DNA of 64,000 nt, from assembly GCA_050950785.1 (NCBI GenBank), contig JBMNIG010000029.1, forward strand, positions 1-64,000. The letters run 5' to 3'. The position numbers and the translations under genes were made by a program. This DNA comes from JAAYOS01 sp050950785 (GTDB lineage Bacteria > Bacillota > Clostridia > Oscillospirales > JAAYOS01). The first letter of the stretch is position 1; every line of letters begins with the position of its first letter. A model generated the notes under the pieces. It made no database searches. It saw only the letters and a list, made by a program, of their open reading frames with translations, and was not told where the DNA came from. Shown in pieces: positions 45,740 through 54,015 of the stretch.

Positions 45740-47398
45740 CTACCTTGCCAAGTAGCGATCATATGCAGCCTGATATGCTTCAAGGGCTTTTTCTATATTC
45801 ATCGTCTCCATAGTTTTTATAAAATCATCATACTTATCGAGTGACTCAACACCGGTAATGAATTTAACTGTCATCTCATCTGCGTATGTGTTGAGGTCGT
45901 TTATAATGGCAGATGCAACGGCTGACTCCTCGTCGGTCAATGTAAGGTTTGGCAATACGGCGAGATCAGTTCCGGTGACGACCCATTTTTGCTGCATGTC
46001 GAGTATGTATTGCGGACGTCCCTGAATAAGCTCTCTGTCGATCATATGATATGGCATTGAGAACAGGGAGTAGTCATAGACGTGGAATGTGTTAACACCG
46101 TCGTATGAAGAGGCGTTGATCAAATCAGTATACTGTGGTACGCCGTTTTCGTCATACTCCCAGCTTACTCCTTGGATACCGTAGTTTCTAAGGAGCCTTG
46201 TCTCATCGCCAAACAGGAAATCAAAGTACTTAAGTATTGTCGGCACTTTTTCGCCGGCGCAGTCGATTGACAAAGCATAGGATGCAGCAGGCCGTCCGGA
46301 ACCAGCTACTTTACTAAAGTTTGGAGCGTCGCCCTTGTTATTGACGGGTGGAAATGTTCCGCTGAAATACATATCGGGGCTTGCTGCTACGCCTGCATCG
46401 GCAAGCTGGGATCCTAATGTGTGGGACTGAGCATTGGAAGCACCAACTTTTCCGCTGTTTATTACCTCTGCATCAGGCAGTCCCAACATTCCGGCGAAAC
46501 CGGCGGTACCCATGAAATCCTTGTCAATAAGGCCCTTATTGAACCAATCGCGCATAAACTCAACATATTGACGATATCCGGGCTCATAAGGTCCGTATTT
46601 TACAGTGTCGCCGTCCCTGTAAAGGCGTTGCCCTATATTGAATAGTCCCTCAAAAGTATTGTCGGTAGCTCCGTTGTTGCAGATAAAGAGGGGTTTTTCC
46701 ACTCCCATATCTCTGAAAGCAGTAAGAACGCTTTCCCATTCGTTTGCTGTTTCGGGAATTCCTACACCAATTTCGTCAAGCAGATCCTGACGGACAACGA
46801 GTCCTCTCCATGGCAGTGGAATAGTTTCGTAGATGGTGTGGATTGCCACAAGTTCGCCTGTGTCCAGCTTCACGTCTCTAAGTACATCCTTATCTGATGA
46901 AACAATTGAATAGTAATTAGGCATGTACTTGGGCATAAAGTCTGAAAGCTCAATGATTATTTCGGTATAAAACAGATCTGCATTTCCCTTTGTATGGTAT
47001 TGAGTAGCAAAAACATCAGGATATATCTCTGAGTTGAGCATTACACTAAATGCTTCACGCTCACTTCCGTATGTGGGATGAATGAAATCGACATGTACGT
47101 TTGTGAGTTTTTCAAGTTCCTGATGAATCGGATGATCGTCAAGGGAAGTCATACTCTTGAGATAGCTCTCATAAAGGCCTACCCAGAAGGAAAATTCAAA
47201 GGTCTCGGCAAGTGGGAACACGATTCCCTCATCATCAACATCCTGAGGTGTATCTTCATCTGAGCCTTTGGGTTCGTCGTTATCCGATACGGCAGGTGGT
47301 GTGGTTTCCGGTTGTTCTGAATCGTTGCTACAACCCGCTACAAATGTCAAGGCAATAGCTGCAGCAAGAAGCAATGCTATTAATTTCCACTTTTTCAT
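45740..47398 (-). CDS. Extracellular solute-binding lipoprotein (carbohydrate ABC type)
   Basis: A 552-residue type-1 solute-binding protein with lipobox FVAGCS after a basic/hydrophobic signal. It resembles LplA/oligosaccharide binders: acidic linker, WRGLVVRQDLLDEIGV, YGPYEPGYRQYVEFMRDWFNKGLID, FLFGDETRLLRNYGIQG. I choose ATG 47398 after AAAGGAGTGCAG. It should hand an oligosaccharide to membrane permeases, but no lplB/lplC-type permease gene is adjacent. Downstream GH78 suggests rhamnose-containing ligands. Confidence 0.85.
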   Translation of the reverse strand: MKKWKLIALLLAAAIALTFVAGCSNDSEQPETTPPAVSDNDEPKGSDEDTPQDVDDEGIVFPLAETFEFSFWVGLYESYLKSMTSLDDHPIHQELEKLTNVHVDFIHPTYGSEREAFSVMLNSEIYPDVFATQYHTKGNADLFYTEIIIELSDFMPKYMPNYYSIVSSDKDVLRDVKLDTGELVAIHTIYETIPLPWRGLVVRQDLLDEIGVGIPETANEWESVLTAFRDMGVEKPLFICNNGATDNTFEGLFNIGQRLYRDGDTVKYGPYEPGYRQYVEFMRDWFNKGLIDKDFMGTAGFAGMLGLPDAEVINSGKVGASNAQSHTLGSQLADAGVAASPDMYFSGTFPPVNNKGDAPNFSKVAGSGRPAASYALSIDCAGEKVPTILKYFDFLFGDETRLLRNYGIQGVSWEYDENGVPQYTDLINASSYDGVNTFHVYDYSLFSMPYHMIDRELIQGRPQYILDMQQKWVVTGTDLAVLPNLTLTDEESAVASAIINDLNTYADEMTVKFITGVESLDKYDDFIKTMETMNIEKALEAYQAAYDRYLAR

Positions 47399-47480
47399 AA
47401 TCTGCACTCCTTTGATCAACTTATTTACTTAGGTGCTATAAAATCACAACATCTAAATGACTTAATCTATGATGATTATA

Positions 47481-47527
47481 TAAAACTCGGACCAATCTGC
47501 TCAATGGCTGATTTGTCCGAGTTTTAT
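47481..47527 (-). terminator. Hairpin terminator
   Basis: TAAAACTCGGAC (47481-47492) pairs with GTCCGAGTTTTA (47515-47526). It lies between the AraC gene and the lipoprotein gene; A/T tracts on both ends would allow termination in either direction. Confidence 0.65.
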
Positions 47528-47587
47528 ATCTAAATGTTCATTTTTATAAATTTTGAGGATAAAGAAAGAGGGATTGTAGTGAAATTG

Positions 47588-48688
47588 CTAATTTTGCTCC
47601 CTTGGAAGCCTCCCGTAGTAATTTTTGTAGTTTTTATAGAATTGGTTCATATTTGAAAATCCGCACTCCTCAGCTATAGACCTTACAGATAGGGAGGTGG
47701 AGGAAAGGTACTGCTCAGCAAGCTCCATTCGGAACTCGTTTCTAAGTTGTACAAAGCTCCTTCCAACACCTTCTGTTAGGATATTACTGATCCGACTGCC
47801 ACTGTATCCGAAGTGTGCAGCTGTAGATTCTCTTGTACAGGTTACACAGTTATCCTTTATATATGCTATTATATCGGCAAGAATAGAACTTGGTTTTTTG
47901 TAGTATACAGCTATATCTGGACGCAGGACGCTCTCGCGCCAAATGAGTGCAAATATTCCCTGAAGGTAGCTGCCTACCATGAACTCGGCGGCGATTTGAT
48001 CAGGGTCAAAGTACTCGCACATCAGGAGGTTGATTGTATTTGTTATGAAGGGTGTTTGACTCAACTTTAGGTAGAGATGGTTGGGGGTCATAGTCTCACT
48101 GTATACTGCATCAACTAGAAAAGCAGAAAGCTGGCTTTCGCCGACAAGGGTTTTGTTTAGAATGGTTGCGGATGCGTGCGGAAGTAGAATGATGTTCACT
48201 AGTATATCGTTTTCTCCTGTCCAAACGATTCTATGTACACTACCGGGTTTCATAATTACTACATCACCCGTTTTCATTTCTATACTTTTCCCATCCACAA
48301 TGTTAGTACAGCTGCCCGAATACATGTAATTCATTTCGATAAATGTGTGGGTGTGATCGTACATACTTGTAAACCGACCGTGCTTTTGGATATTAAGCCA
48401 CTTTTTAATTCCTTCTTTTTCGGCGTGGACGGAAAGCAGTCTTTTTTCCTTAAGCGCTCTTTTTTTGAATTCTTCAAAGGTCTCGAAGTTGATGATATCT
48501 TCTTCGTTCCATGAGTTGTAATAAAGCTGAGGTGTATTAAGAGCAGGGCGGTTTTTGTCGATTTGCTCGATGTAGCGTCTTTCGGATTCTGCATCGTTTG
48601 GTGGGACGTTTTCCCGATAAATATCGTACCAGTTCTGCTCCATATCGGTAAATTCTCTAAGCATTTTATCAAGGTCGGTTATAATCAT
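47588..48688 (-). CDS. AraC-family transcriptional regulator with cupin sensor
   Basis: A 366-residue regulator: an extended N-terminus (about 95 residues), a cupin sensor (HTHTFIEMNYMYSGS, VVIMKPGSVHRI) and a C-terminal AraC helix-turn-helix pair (TAAHFGYSGSRISNILTEGVG; VRSIAEECGFSNMNQFYKNYKNYYG). ATG follows AGGAGGGGTAG. It is the first gene of a minus-strand set with the solute-binding lipoprotein and GH78 enzyme and is the obvious candidate activator. Confidence 0.87.
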   Translation of the reverse strand: MIITDLDKMLREFTDMEQNWYDIYRENVPPNDAESERRYIEQIDKNRPALNTPQLYYNSWNEEDIINFETFEEFKKRALKEKRLLSVHAEKEGIKKWLNIQKHGRFTSMYDHTHTFIEMNYMYSGSCTNIVDGKSIEMKTGDVVIMKPGSVHRIVWTGENDILVNIILLPHASATILNKTLVGESQLSAFLVDAVYSETMTPNHLYLKLSQTPFITNTINLLMCEYFDPDQIAAEFMVGSYLQGIFALIWRESVLRPDIAVYYKKPSSILADIIAYIKDNCVTCTRESTAAHFGYSGSRISNILTEGVGRSFVQLRNEFRMELAEQYLSSTSLSVRSIAEECGFSNMNQFYKNYKNYYGRLPREQN

Positions 48689-48804
48689 TTATCTACCCCT
48701 CCTATGCATTTCTGCCCCAATACAACAAAACCAAATCACAAGCGCTAAATTAGAAAATATATAGTGAAATAATACAATATACCATCAATGACGTCAAGGA
48801 CAAC

Positions 48805-48862
48805 AAGGGGACGATTCTTTTTGTCCTGAAGTTGACTCCAGGACATATGAAACGTCCCCTGG
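48805..48862. repeat. Palindromic dispersed repeat, copy 3
   Basis: AGGGGACGATTC.TTTTGTCCTG (left arm) pairs with CAGGACAtatGAAACGTCCCCT (right arm) around AAGTTGACTC. The left arm matches the copy-2 right arm at 30682-30704 in reverse complement. Confidence 0.6.
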
Positions 48863-48938
48863 AAACTAAAGTTTAGCTAAGTTACCCTCCTACCTTGTGC
48901 CGGCATATACTGTATTAGGACAGACAGGAGGCTGCAAA

Positions 48939-49163
48939 ATGGAGAAATGGCTCACGAGTTTGAAAACCAATACGCCTCAAGAAGGGTTTGAATTGGCCAT
49001 AAAACTCTCACAAATGGGCGTGCGGTATACCCAGCCGTCGGAAGCAGTGCGCAATAGATTACGGCCAAAATACTCAAGAAATGCCGATAGTTTGATTTTT
49101 GCCTCTCAAGTCATCGCAATAAACTTTCAGACGATTGCTGCCGCCAACGGCTATTGGATATAG
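48939..49163 (+). CDS. Small protein, 74 residues, unknown
   Basis: ATG 48939 follows a strong ACAGGAGGCTGC ribosome site, and the frame of 74 codons ends just before a 13-bp hairpin, so a gene is likely. The protein begins MEKWLTSLKTNTPQEGF and is soluble and mildly basic with a hydrophobic C-terminal part (FASQVIAINFQTIAAANGYWI in two segments). No family recognised. It lies between the AraC promoter region and the cobalamin riboswitch. Confidence 0.5.
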   Translation: MEKWLTSLKTNTPQEGFELAIKLSQMGVRYTQPSEAVRNRLRPKYSRNADSLIFASQVIAINFQTIAAANGYWI

Positions 49164-49166
49164 CAT

Positions 49167-49201
49167 TAAGGCACTCTACGATAGCATTGTAGAGTGCCTT
49201 A
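49167..49201 (+). terminator. Perfect 13-bp hairpin
   Basis: TAAGGCACTCTAC (49167-49179) pairs exactly with GTAGAGTGCCTTA (49189-49201) with a nine-base loop. It has no strong T-run but lies at the end of the small gene. Confidence 0.65.
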
Positions 49202-49266
49202 GGAATTGTTGACCTCTCCTCATCATTGGCTAACATAGGATTGAAGCAAACATACCCTTCCGCCTT

Positions 49267-49462
49267 AGAGGTGCCTATTGCTTTTTACTGAGCTTTATGA
49301 TATCTTTAAGGAACAAGTTAATCGGATCAGGATCTATCCTTTGAGGTAGTTAACAGGGGAATGGGAGTGAGATTCTCCCGCGAGGCCGTCACTGTGAAGT
49401 GGGACTGTGTTTACGCAGAGTTCCCGAAGTCAGATAACCTGCCTGATTTATCGTACAAAGAG
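49267..49462 (+). ncRNA. Cobalamin riboswitch (aptamer)
   Basis: The leader has the order expected of a B12 riboswitch: AGGTGCC near 49269, GGGGAATGGGAGTGAGATTCTCCC (in two pieces, 49356-49379), CCGTCACTGTG (49386-49396) and the B12 box-like AGTCAGATAACCTGCC (49428-49443). It precedes a DUF4430 protein and an ECF S component and ends next to an intrinsic terminator, so corrinoid binding should switch off the operon. Confidence 0.85.
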
Positions 49463-49535
49463 CTGCGGTACCCAGCCAAACTTTGTTGACAGCGCCCGAA
49501 TCAGGGGGCGTTTTCTCTCATTCTCTTTGTACGAT
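49450..49535 (+). promoter_or_regulatory. Riboswitch expression platform with terminator
   Basis: GCGCCC (49492-49497) pairs with GGGGGCG (49504-49510), followed by TTTTCTCT, a terminator. In addition ATCGTACAAAGAG (49450-49462) is an exact inverted copy of CTCTTTGTACGAT (49523-49535), enclosing the terminator in a larger fold that could be the alternative structure. Confidence 0.7.
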
Positions 49536-49562
49536 TTCCGACAAAGGAAGGAGAGATTTTTT

Positions 49563-49961
49563 ATGTCAAGCGCGACAAAGAAGAACCTGATAATTGTTGC
49601 TGTACTTATAATCCTCATCGCCGGGGCGATATTGGCTTATGTTCATTTTTCGGCAAAACCTGTCGAGGGTGAAAAAACGATTACGGTTGACGTTGTTCAT
49701 AAGGATGGATCCACAAAGAGCTTCACCATAAAAACGACTGAAGAATTCCTTAGAGGAGCACTCGAGCAGGAAAACCTCATCAAGGGCACTGATAGTGAGT
49801 TCGGTCTATTTGTTGAAACTGTAGATGGTGAGACTGTCGACGCTACGAAACAGGAGTGGTGGTGCTTTACACAAAACGACGAATCACTTATGACTGGCGC
49901 GGATGTAACTCCGATCAAGGACGGAGATCATTATGAGATCATCTTTACGGTCGGATGGTAA
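49563..49961 (+). CDS. DUF4430 (transcobalamin-like) membrane-anchored protein
   Basis: A 132-residue protein: one N-terminal membrane anchor (about 8-29) and an extracytoplasmic DUF4430 domain (ITVDVVHKDGSTKSFTIKTTEEFLRGALEQENLI..., WWCFTQNDESLMTGADVTPI, DGDHYEIIFTVGW), the fold of the C-terminal domain of transcobalamin/intrinsic factor. ATG follows GGAAGGAGAG. It is first behind the cobalamin riboswitch and overlaps the ECF S gene, so it probably captures a corrinoid at the surface and presents it to the membrane carrier. Confidence 0.82.
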   Translation: MSSATKKNLIIVAVLIILIAGAILAYVHFSAKPVEGEKTITVDVVHKDGSTKSFTIKTTEEFLRGALEQENLIKGTDSEFGLFVETVDGETVDATKQEWWCFTQNDESLMTGADVTPIKDGDHYEIIFTVGW

Positions 49962-50466
49962 AAGCAAAGGATTGCCTATAAGAAAACTTACGGTGCTCGC
50001 AATGATGGGAGCATTGATGTTTGCAAGTCAAGTGGTTATGGCATTTGTACCGAATGTGCACTTGGTGGCGTTACTGATAATAGTGACAGGTTTGCTCTTT
50101 GGCTGGGAGGCATTTTACTCTGTTATACTGTTTGTTTTTTTAGAGGGCATAACATATGGCTTCGGTCTATGGTGGTTTAGTTATCTGTATGTCTGGCCGG
50201 TGCTTGTTCTGTTGGTAAATTTGCTTCGGAAAAATAAATCGGTTTTTTTCTGGGCAGTCATAGCCGCGGTGCACGGACTTTGCTTCGGAGCACTTTGCTC
50301 GATTCCGTACTTTTTCATGGGTGGAGCCAATATGGCCTTTTCATATTGGATATCCGGCGTACCCTTTGATGTTGTGCACTGCGTGAGCAACTTTGTGTTA
50401 ACACTTATCTTGTTGAAACCGCTGAGCACAGTAATCAGACGATTCGCTTTGCTGAAAGCAGACTGA
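49933..50466 (+). CDS. ECF transporter S component, predicted corrinoid uptake
   Basis: A 177-residue integral membrane protein with six hydrophobic segments, an ECF-type substrate-specificity subunit: RKLTVLAMMGALMFASQVVMAF at the start and a GLLFGWEAFYSVILFVFLEGITYG loop. ATG 49933 overlaps the DUF4430 stop by 29 bases; TTG 49972 is an alternative start. No EcfA/EcfT genes are near, so it would use a shared energising module. The riboswitch implies cobalamin or a precursor as substrate; it is not the classical BtuM or CbrT by eye. Confidence 0.8.
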   Translation: MRSSLRSDGKSKGLPIRKLTVLAMMGALMFASQVVMAFVPNVHLVALLIIVTGLLFGWEAFYSVILFVFLEGITYGFGLWWFSYLYVWPVLVLLVNLLRKNKSVFFWAVIAAVHGLCFGALCSIPYFFMGGANMAFSYWISGVPFDVVHCVSNFVLTLILLKPLSTVIRRFALLKAD

Positions 50467-50535
50467 AATGAGCTTTCGGCCACTATCTGAGCTGACATCA
50501 TTATCGCAGTCCTATAGAAAATCGGATAATAACTT

Positions 50536-50562
50536 GGAGTAACCTTAGGTTGCTCCTTTTCC
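50536..50562 (+). terminator. Intrinsic terminator
   Basis: GGAGTAACC (50536-50544) pairs with GGTTGCTCC (50548-50556), loop of three, followed by TTTT. Confidence 0.8.
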
Positions 50563-50686
50563 ATTTTTATGGTTCTAAATAAATAGAATACGGGTAAAAA
50601 CTATTGTTATATGACGCAATATATGTTATTAATGTTGAAATTGAAAAACACTACAAAAGGATGTTCGAGTGAGGGGGGAAGTTCGA

Positions 50687-51259
50687 ATGACTAAGTCCAG
50701 TTTCGTTGAAGAGCTATCACCTGAACAACAGGAAGAACTGCTTAAAATACTGAAATCGCGTTTTGAAAAAAACATGGATCGGCATCCAAACCTGGAGTGG
50801 ACAAAAGTACAGTCCAGGCTTATAGCAAATCCCGAAAAGCTGTGGTCACTCTATGGGATGGAAACGACCGGTGGCGAACCGGATGTTGTCGGGTATGACA
50901 ATATTTTGGATGAGTATGTTTTTGTTGATTGCTCGGCGGAGAGCCCCAAAGGCCGCAGGAGAATATGCTACGATAATGAAGCCCTCGAATCGAGAAAAGA
51001 ACATAAGCCGGAAGATAGCGCGGTCAATATGGCGACTGCAATGGGCATCGAACTATTGACCCAAGAGCAATATGGAAAGCTGCAGGAACTCGGAAAGTTT
51101 GACTTAAAGACATCAAGCTGGATCAAAACCCCCGATAACATTAGAAGACTAGGAGGAGCCCTCTTTTGTGACCGACGCTACGATACCGTTTTCACTTATC
51201 ATAACGGAGCAGAATCATATTATTCGGTCCGAGGTTTCCGCGGTTTGCTTAGAGTTTGA
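50687..51259 (+). CDS. DUF4256 family protein
   Basis: A 190-residue cytoplasmic protein of the DUF4256 family, with LQ.RF..NM.RH..L.W-type N-terminus (LKSRFEKNMDRHPNLEW), MEETGGEPDVVG-like METTGGEPDVVGYD, DCSAESPKGRRRICYDNEALE and a C-terminal YHNGAESYYSVRGFRG. Function is unknown. I choose ATG 50687 because GAGGGGGGAAG sits just before it; the open frame begins with GTG 50669. Monocistronic, with a terminator after it. Confidence 0.82.
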   Translation: MTKSSFVEELSPEQQEELLKILKSRFEKNMDRHPNLEWTKVQSRLIANPEKLWSLYGMETTGGEPDVVGYDNILDEYVFVDCSAESPKGRRRICYDNEALESRKEHKPEDSAVNMATAMGIELLTQEQYGKLQELGKFDLKTSSWIKTPDNIRRLGGALFCDRRYDTVFTYHNGAESYYSVRGFRGLLRV

Positions 51260-51277
51260 TAGGTGCATCCCTGAACG

Positions 51278-51316
51278 ATATGCCCCCAAACCACTTGACG
51301 CTGAAAGGGGGCATAT
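51278..51316 (+). terminator. Intrinsic terminator
   Basis: ATATGCCCCC (51278-51287) pairs with GGGGGCATAT (51307-51316) around a 19-base loop, followed by a TTTGCTTT tract. Confidence 0.7.
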
Positions 51317-51321
51317 TTGCT

Positions 51322-51348
51322 TTGACAATTTTGTTTATGTGGTATAAT
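51322..51348 (+). promoter_or_regulatory. Promoter of mgtE
   Basis: TTGACA (51322-51327) and TATAAT (51343-51348) are both perfect consensus but only 15 bases apart, with TGG as extended -10. The short spacer may lower basal activity. Confidence 0.55.
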
Positions 51349-51451
51349 CTTAATGTTCATGGCCACCCAGTCTAAAACTGCACAAAACGTTACGTTTGAA
51401 ATTTAGTTCGATAAGTTGTTCACAGTTCCACAAAAATAGGAGGTGCTAGCA

Positions 51452-52804
51452 GTGCCAACGAGCAAAACCTTTAGAAAATATGTATCCGCTTTATTGGAAA
51501 GCAAAAAATATAAAACAATAAAGGACATTTACTCCAACATGGAGCCTATCGACATTGCTCAGCACTTTGAAAGCATGCCAAATAAAGAAATCCTGCTGTT
51601 ATTTCGTATACTTCCAAAGGATCTGGCTGCCGAGACTTTTGTCGAAATGGATTCGGAATTTCAGGAAATGCTCATTAAGGGTTTTTCCGATACGGAGCTA
51701 TCCGAAATTGTAAGTGAACTGTATATAGACGACATGGTAGACCTTGTTGAAGAGATGCCTGCCAATGTTGTTGCACGGATCCTAAAGAATTCGAGTGTGG
51801 AAGCCCGCTTTTTGATAAATGAGATCCTTCAGTATCCGCACCACTCTGCCGGAAGCATAATGACAACTGAGTTTATCAGTTTGCAACCGGATATGACGGT
51901 AGCGGACGCCATCAAGAGAATAAGGGAACGGGGATTTGACAGCGAGACAATCGACACATGCTATGTAGTCGACAATATGAGGCATTTGATTGGATGTATA
52001 ACTATAAGGACGATCATCCTCTCCAGTGATACCGACATTATTGGAGATTTGATGGAGCGAAATGTTATTTCTGTCATTACAACGGTGGATCAGGAAACTG
52101 CAGCTGGTTTATTTGCAAAGTATGACTTGACGGTTTTGCCCGTTGTTGATAAGGAAGCCAGGCTTGTCGGAATCGTAACTGTCGACGATGCCATCGATGT
52201 TATTCAGGAGGAAACAACAGAGGACATCGAGAAGATGGCTGCTATCACTCCTACTGAAAAGCCATACTTAAAAGAATCTGTTTTTAACATTTGGAAAAGC
52301 CGTATACCGTGGTTGCTCATACTCATGATTTCGGCTACTTTTACAGGAATCATAATTTCCAATTATGAAAATGCACTAAAATCCTATGTTATACTCACAT
52401 CATATATCCCTATGCTGATGGATACAGGAGGAAACTCAGGTAGCCAAGCATCGGTAACGATAATCCGAGGCCTTTCCTTAAATGAACTGGACTTTCGCGA
52501 TTTGCCCCGTATAGTATGGAAAGAGATACTGGTTGCTGTAATGTGTGGTGTTACAGTTGCAGTGGTCAACTTTTTTAAGTTGATGGTGATCGACGCTGTT
52601 GGACTCCATGTTGCCGTTATTGTTTGCATTACTCTGATACTGACGGTTTTTATAGCCAAGGTCGTAGGATGCATACTTCCACTGGTTGCTAAAAAATTTG
52701 GTTTTGACCCTGCGGTAATGGCAAGCCCTTTTATTACTACGATCGTTGATGCTATATCATTGATCATCTATTTCAAGATTTCACAACAAATATTTGGGTT
52801 TTGA
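51452..52804 (+). CDS. mgtE: Magnesium transporter MgtE
   Basis: A 450-residue Mg2+ channel with the full layout: cytosolic N-domain (YSNMEPIDIAQHFESMP, LFRILPKDLAAETF), two CBS domains (TVADAIKRIRE..., VLPVVDKEARLVGIVTVDDAIDVI) and five membrane helices with the pore text MLMDTGGNSGSQAS and the Asp-bearing segment FGFDPAVMASPFITTIVDA. I choose GTG 51452 after AGGAGGTGCTAGC over GTG 51443 inside that site. It senses cytosolic Mg2+ through the N/CBS domains. Confidence 0.94.
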   Translation: MPTSKTFRKYVSALLESKKYKTIKDIYSNMEPIDIAQHFESMPNKEILLLFRILPKDLAAETFVEMDSEFQEMLIKGFSDTELSEIVSELYIDDMVDLVEEMPANVVARILKNSSVEARFLINEILQYPHHSAGSIMTTEFISLQPDMTVADAIKRIRERGFDSETIDTCYVVDNMRHLIGCITIRTIILSSDTDIIGDLMERNVISVITTVDQETAAGLFAKYDLTVLPVVDKEARLVGIVTVDDAIDVIQEETTEDIEKMAAITPTEKPYLKESVFNIWKSRIPWLLILMISATFTGIIISNYENALKSYVILTSYIPMLMDTGGNSGSQASVTIIRGLSLNELDFRDLPRIVWKEILVAVMCGVTVAVVNFFKLMVIDAVGLHVAVIVCITLILTVFIAKVVGCILPLVAKKFGFDPAVMASPFITTIVDAISLIIYFKISQQIFGF

Positions 52805-52838
52805 TCCTGTACTCCCTTGGGTTTTGTTACTGTAATCG

Positions 52839-52884
52839 GACCTCAAACTTTTCAAAGTTTTTTGAGAAGTTTGAGGTCTTTTTA
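52839..52884 (+). terminator. Strong intrinsic terminator
   Basis: GACCTCAAACTTTTC (52839-52853) pairs with GAGAAGTTTGAGGTC (52864-52878), followed by TTTTTATTTTT. Confidence 0.88.
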
Positions 52885-53004
52885 TTTTTCATAGACAATG
52901 CAGATCGATCTATAAAATCGGCTAAGAGACTTCAATAAACATATAAAATTTATTTATTAAAAGGGACTATACAAGCATAATTAGATTAGATTTGGCCCAT
53001 GAAT

Positions 53005-53033
53005 TTGCAATATTTTTGCAAATGTGTTATACT
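53005..53033 (+). promoter_or_regulatory. Promoter upstream of 53154 gene
   Basis: TTGCAA (53005-53010) and TATACT (53028-53033) are 17 bases apart, about 120 bases before the GTG start. Confidence 0.5.
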
Positions 53034-53153
53034 AATAAATAATTGTAAAAAAACCATAAAGAACCGTCTGATTTCAGAAGGGCTTTTGATATTGCTGCCA
53101 TGTGGCATTGATATGAGAAGTCTTTTTTATTTTATCGGGAGGAGGAGTATTAG

Positions 53154-53954
53154 GTGGACTTGGTTAATAAATACGTTCAACATAAGGTGTTTGGAAGAGG
53201 AACTATCTGCGAGCTGAGCGAAGAAATAATCAGTGTCGAGTTCAAAAGCGGGGTCAAGAAATTTGTATACCCCGATGCATTCAGAGGTTTCCTTGTTATG
53301 ACTGAGAAAAAAAGTAGGCAATATGTCGAAAAAATACTCGGCGATATTGACATGGAGCAGAAGCTTCAAAGAGAAAAAGAAATTTTGGAGGAGAAAAAAA
53401 GAGAGAGACTTGCAAATTTGCCGACTAATACAAAGGCGCAAGTTGCTTTTGGTTTTATTGAAAATGAGAAGCAAAGTGTATTGGACAGTTGGGAGATTTT
53501 CATTGGGACCTATCGTTCCGGGGAAAATAAAGGCAAACCCAGATCTTCCTCAAGAATTTACCCAAATTCCGCATGTTTGCTGACACAAAGAAAGAATGGC
53601 GAACCTGAGGAAAATAGGGAAATTTGGGGTGTCTTCATGGTGAAGGATGACTTTCTCGGCGCGGACCACGATGACGGTATTATACCGGCCCATGAAAAAT
53701 ATCGGATCGTTTTAGGCGATGATTCAAAGCCTTTGAAATATTGGGACTATTTCAAAGAAAAGTCAGCTGGCAAAAGTGTTAAATGGGGTTCGGTCGAAGT
53801 AAAGTATTTTGATAATTTTACAATGGCCCGCATATTAACAGATATGATTGAGTGTATAAAAAACGAAGAGCAAAAACAGCAGTGTGACGAGTTTATAGAA
53901 TATTTTTGTAAACTCAATCGGATCGATAGGAACCAAATAGTAGCAACAAGCTAG
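53154..53954 (+). CDS. Conserved protein with N-terminal FGxG domain, unknown
   Basis: A 266-residue cytoplasmic protein. The first 50 residues (YVQHKVFGRGTICELSEEIISVEF, FVYPDAFRGFL) form a small beta-barrel-like module found at the N-terminus of many uncharacterised Firmicutes proteins. A charged coiled coil follows (about 58-88), then a globular C-terminal part with EIWGVFMVKDDFLG and HEKYRIVLG. GTG 53154 follows GGGAGGAGGAG. I cannot name a function. Confidence 0.7.
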   Translation: MDLVNKYVQHKVFGRGTICELSEEIISVEFKSGVKKFVYPDAFRGFLVMTEKKSRQYVEKILGDIDMEQKLQREKEILEEKKRERLANLPTNTKAQVAFGFIENEKQSVLDSWEIFIGTYRSGENKGKPRSSSRIYPNSACLLTQRKNGEPEENREIWGVFMVKDDFLGADHDDGIIPAHEKYRIVLGDDSKPLKYWDYFKEKSAGKSVKWGSVEVKYFDNFTMARILTDMIECIKNEEQKQQCDEFIEYFCKLNRIDRNQIVATS

Positions 53955-54015
53955 ATTACCGGCTTTTGTGCTTGGTTAGAGTAATATTAGAGTTTTGATC
54001 ATTGGAGGAATTAGT

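Noticed and set aside
47697..48514. Plus-strand frames opposite the AraC gene
   Set aside because: The minus strand has a complete AraC protein; these are antisense readings.
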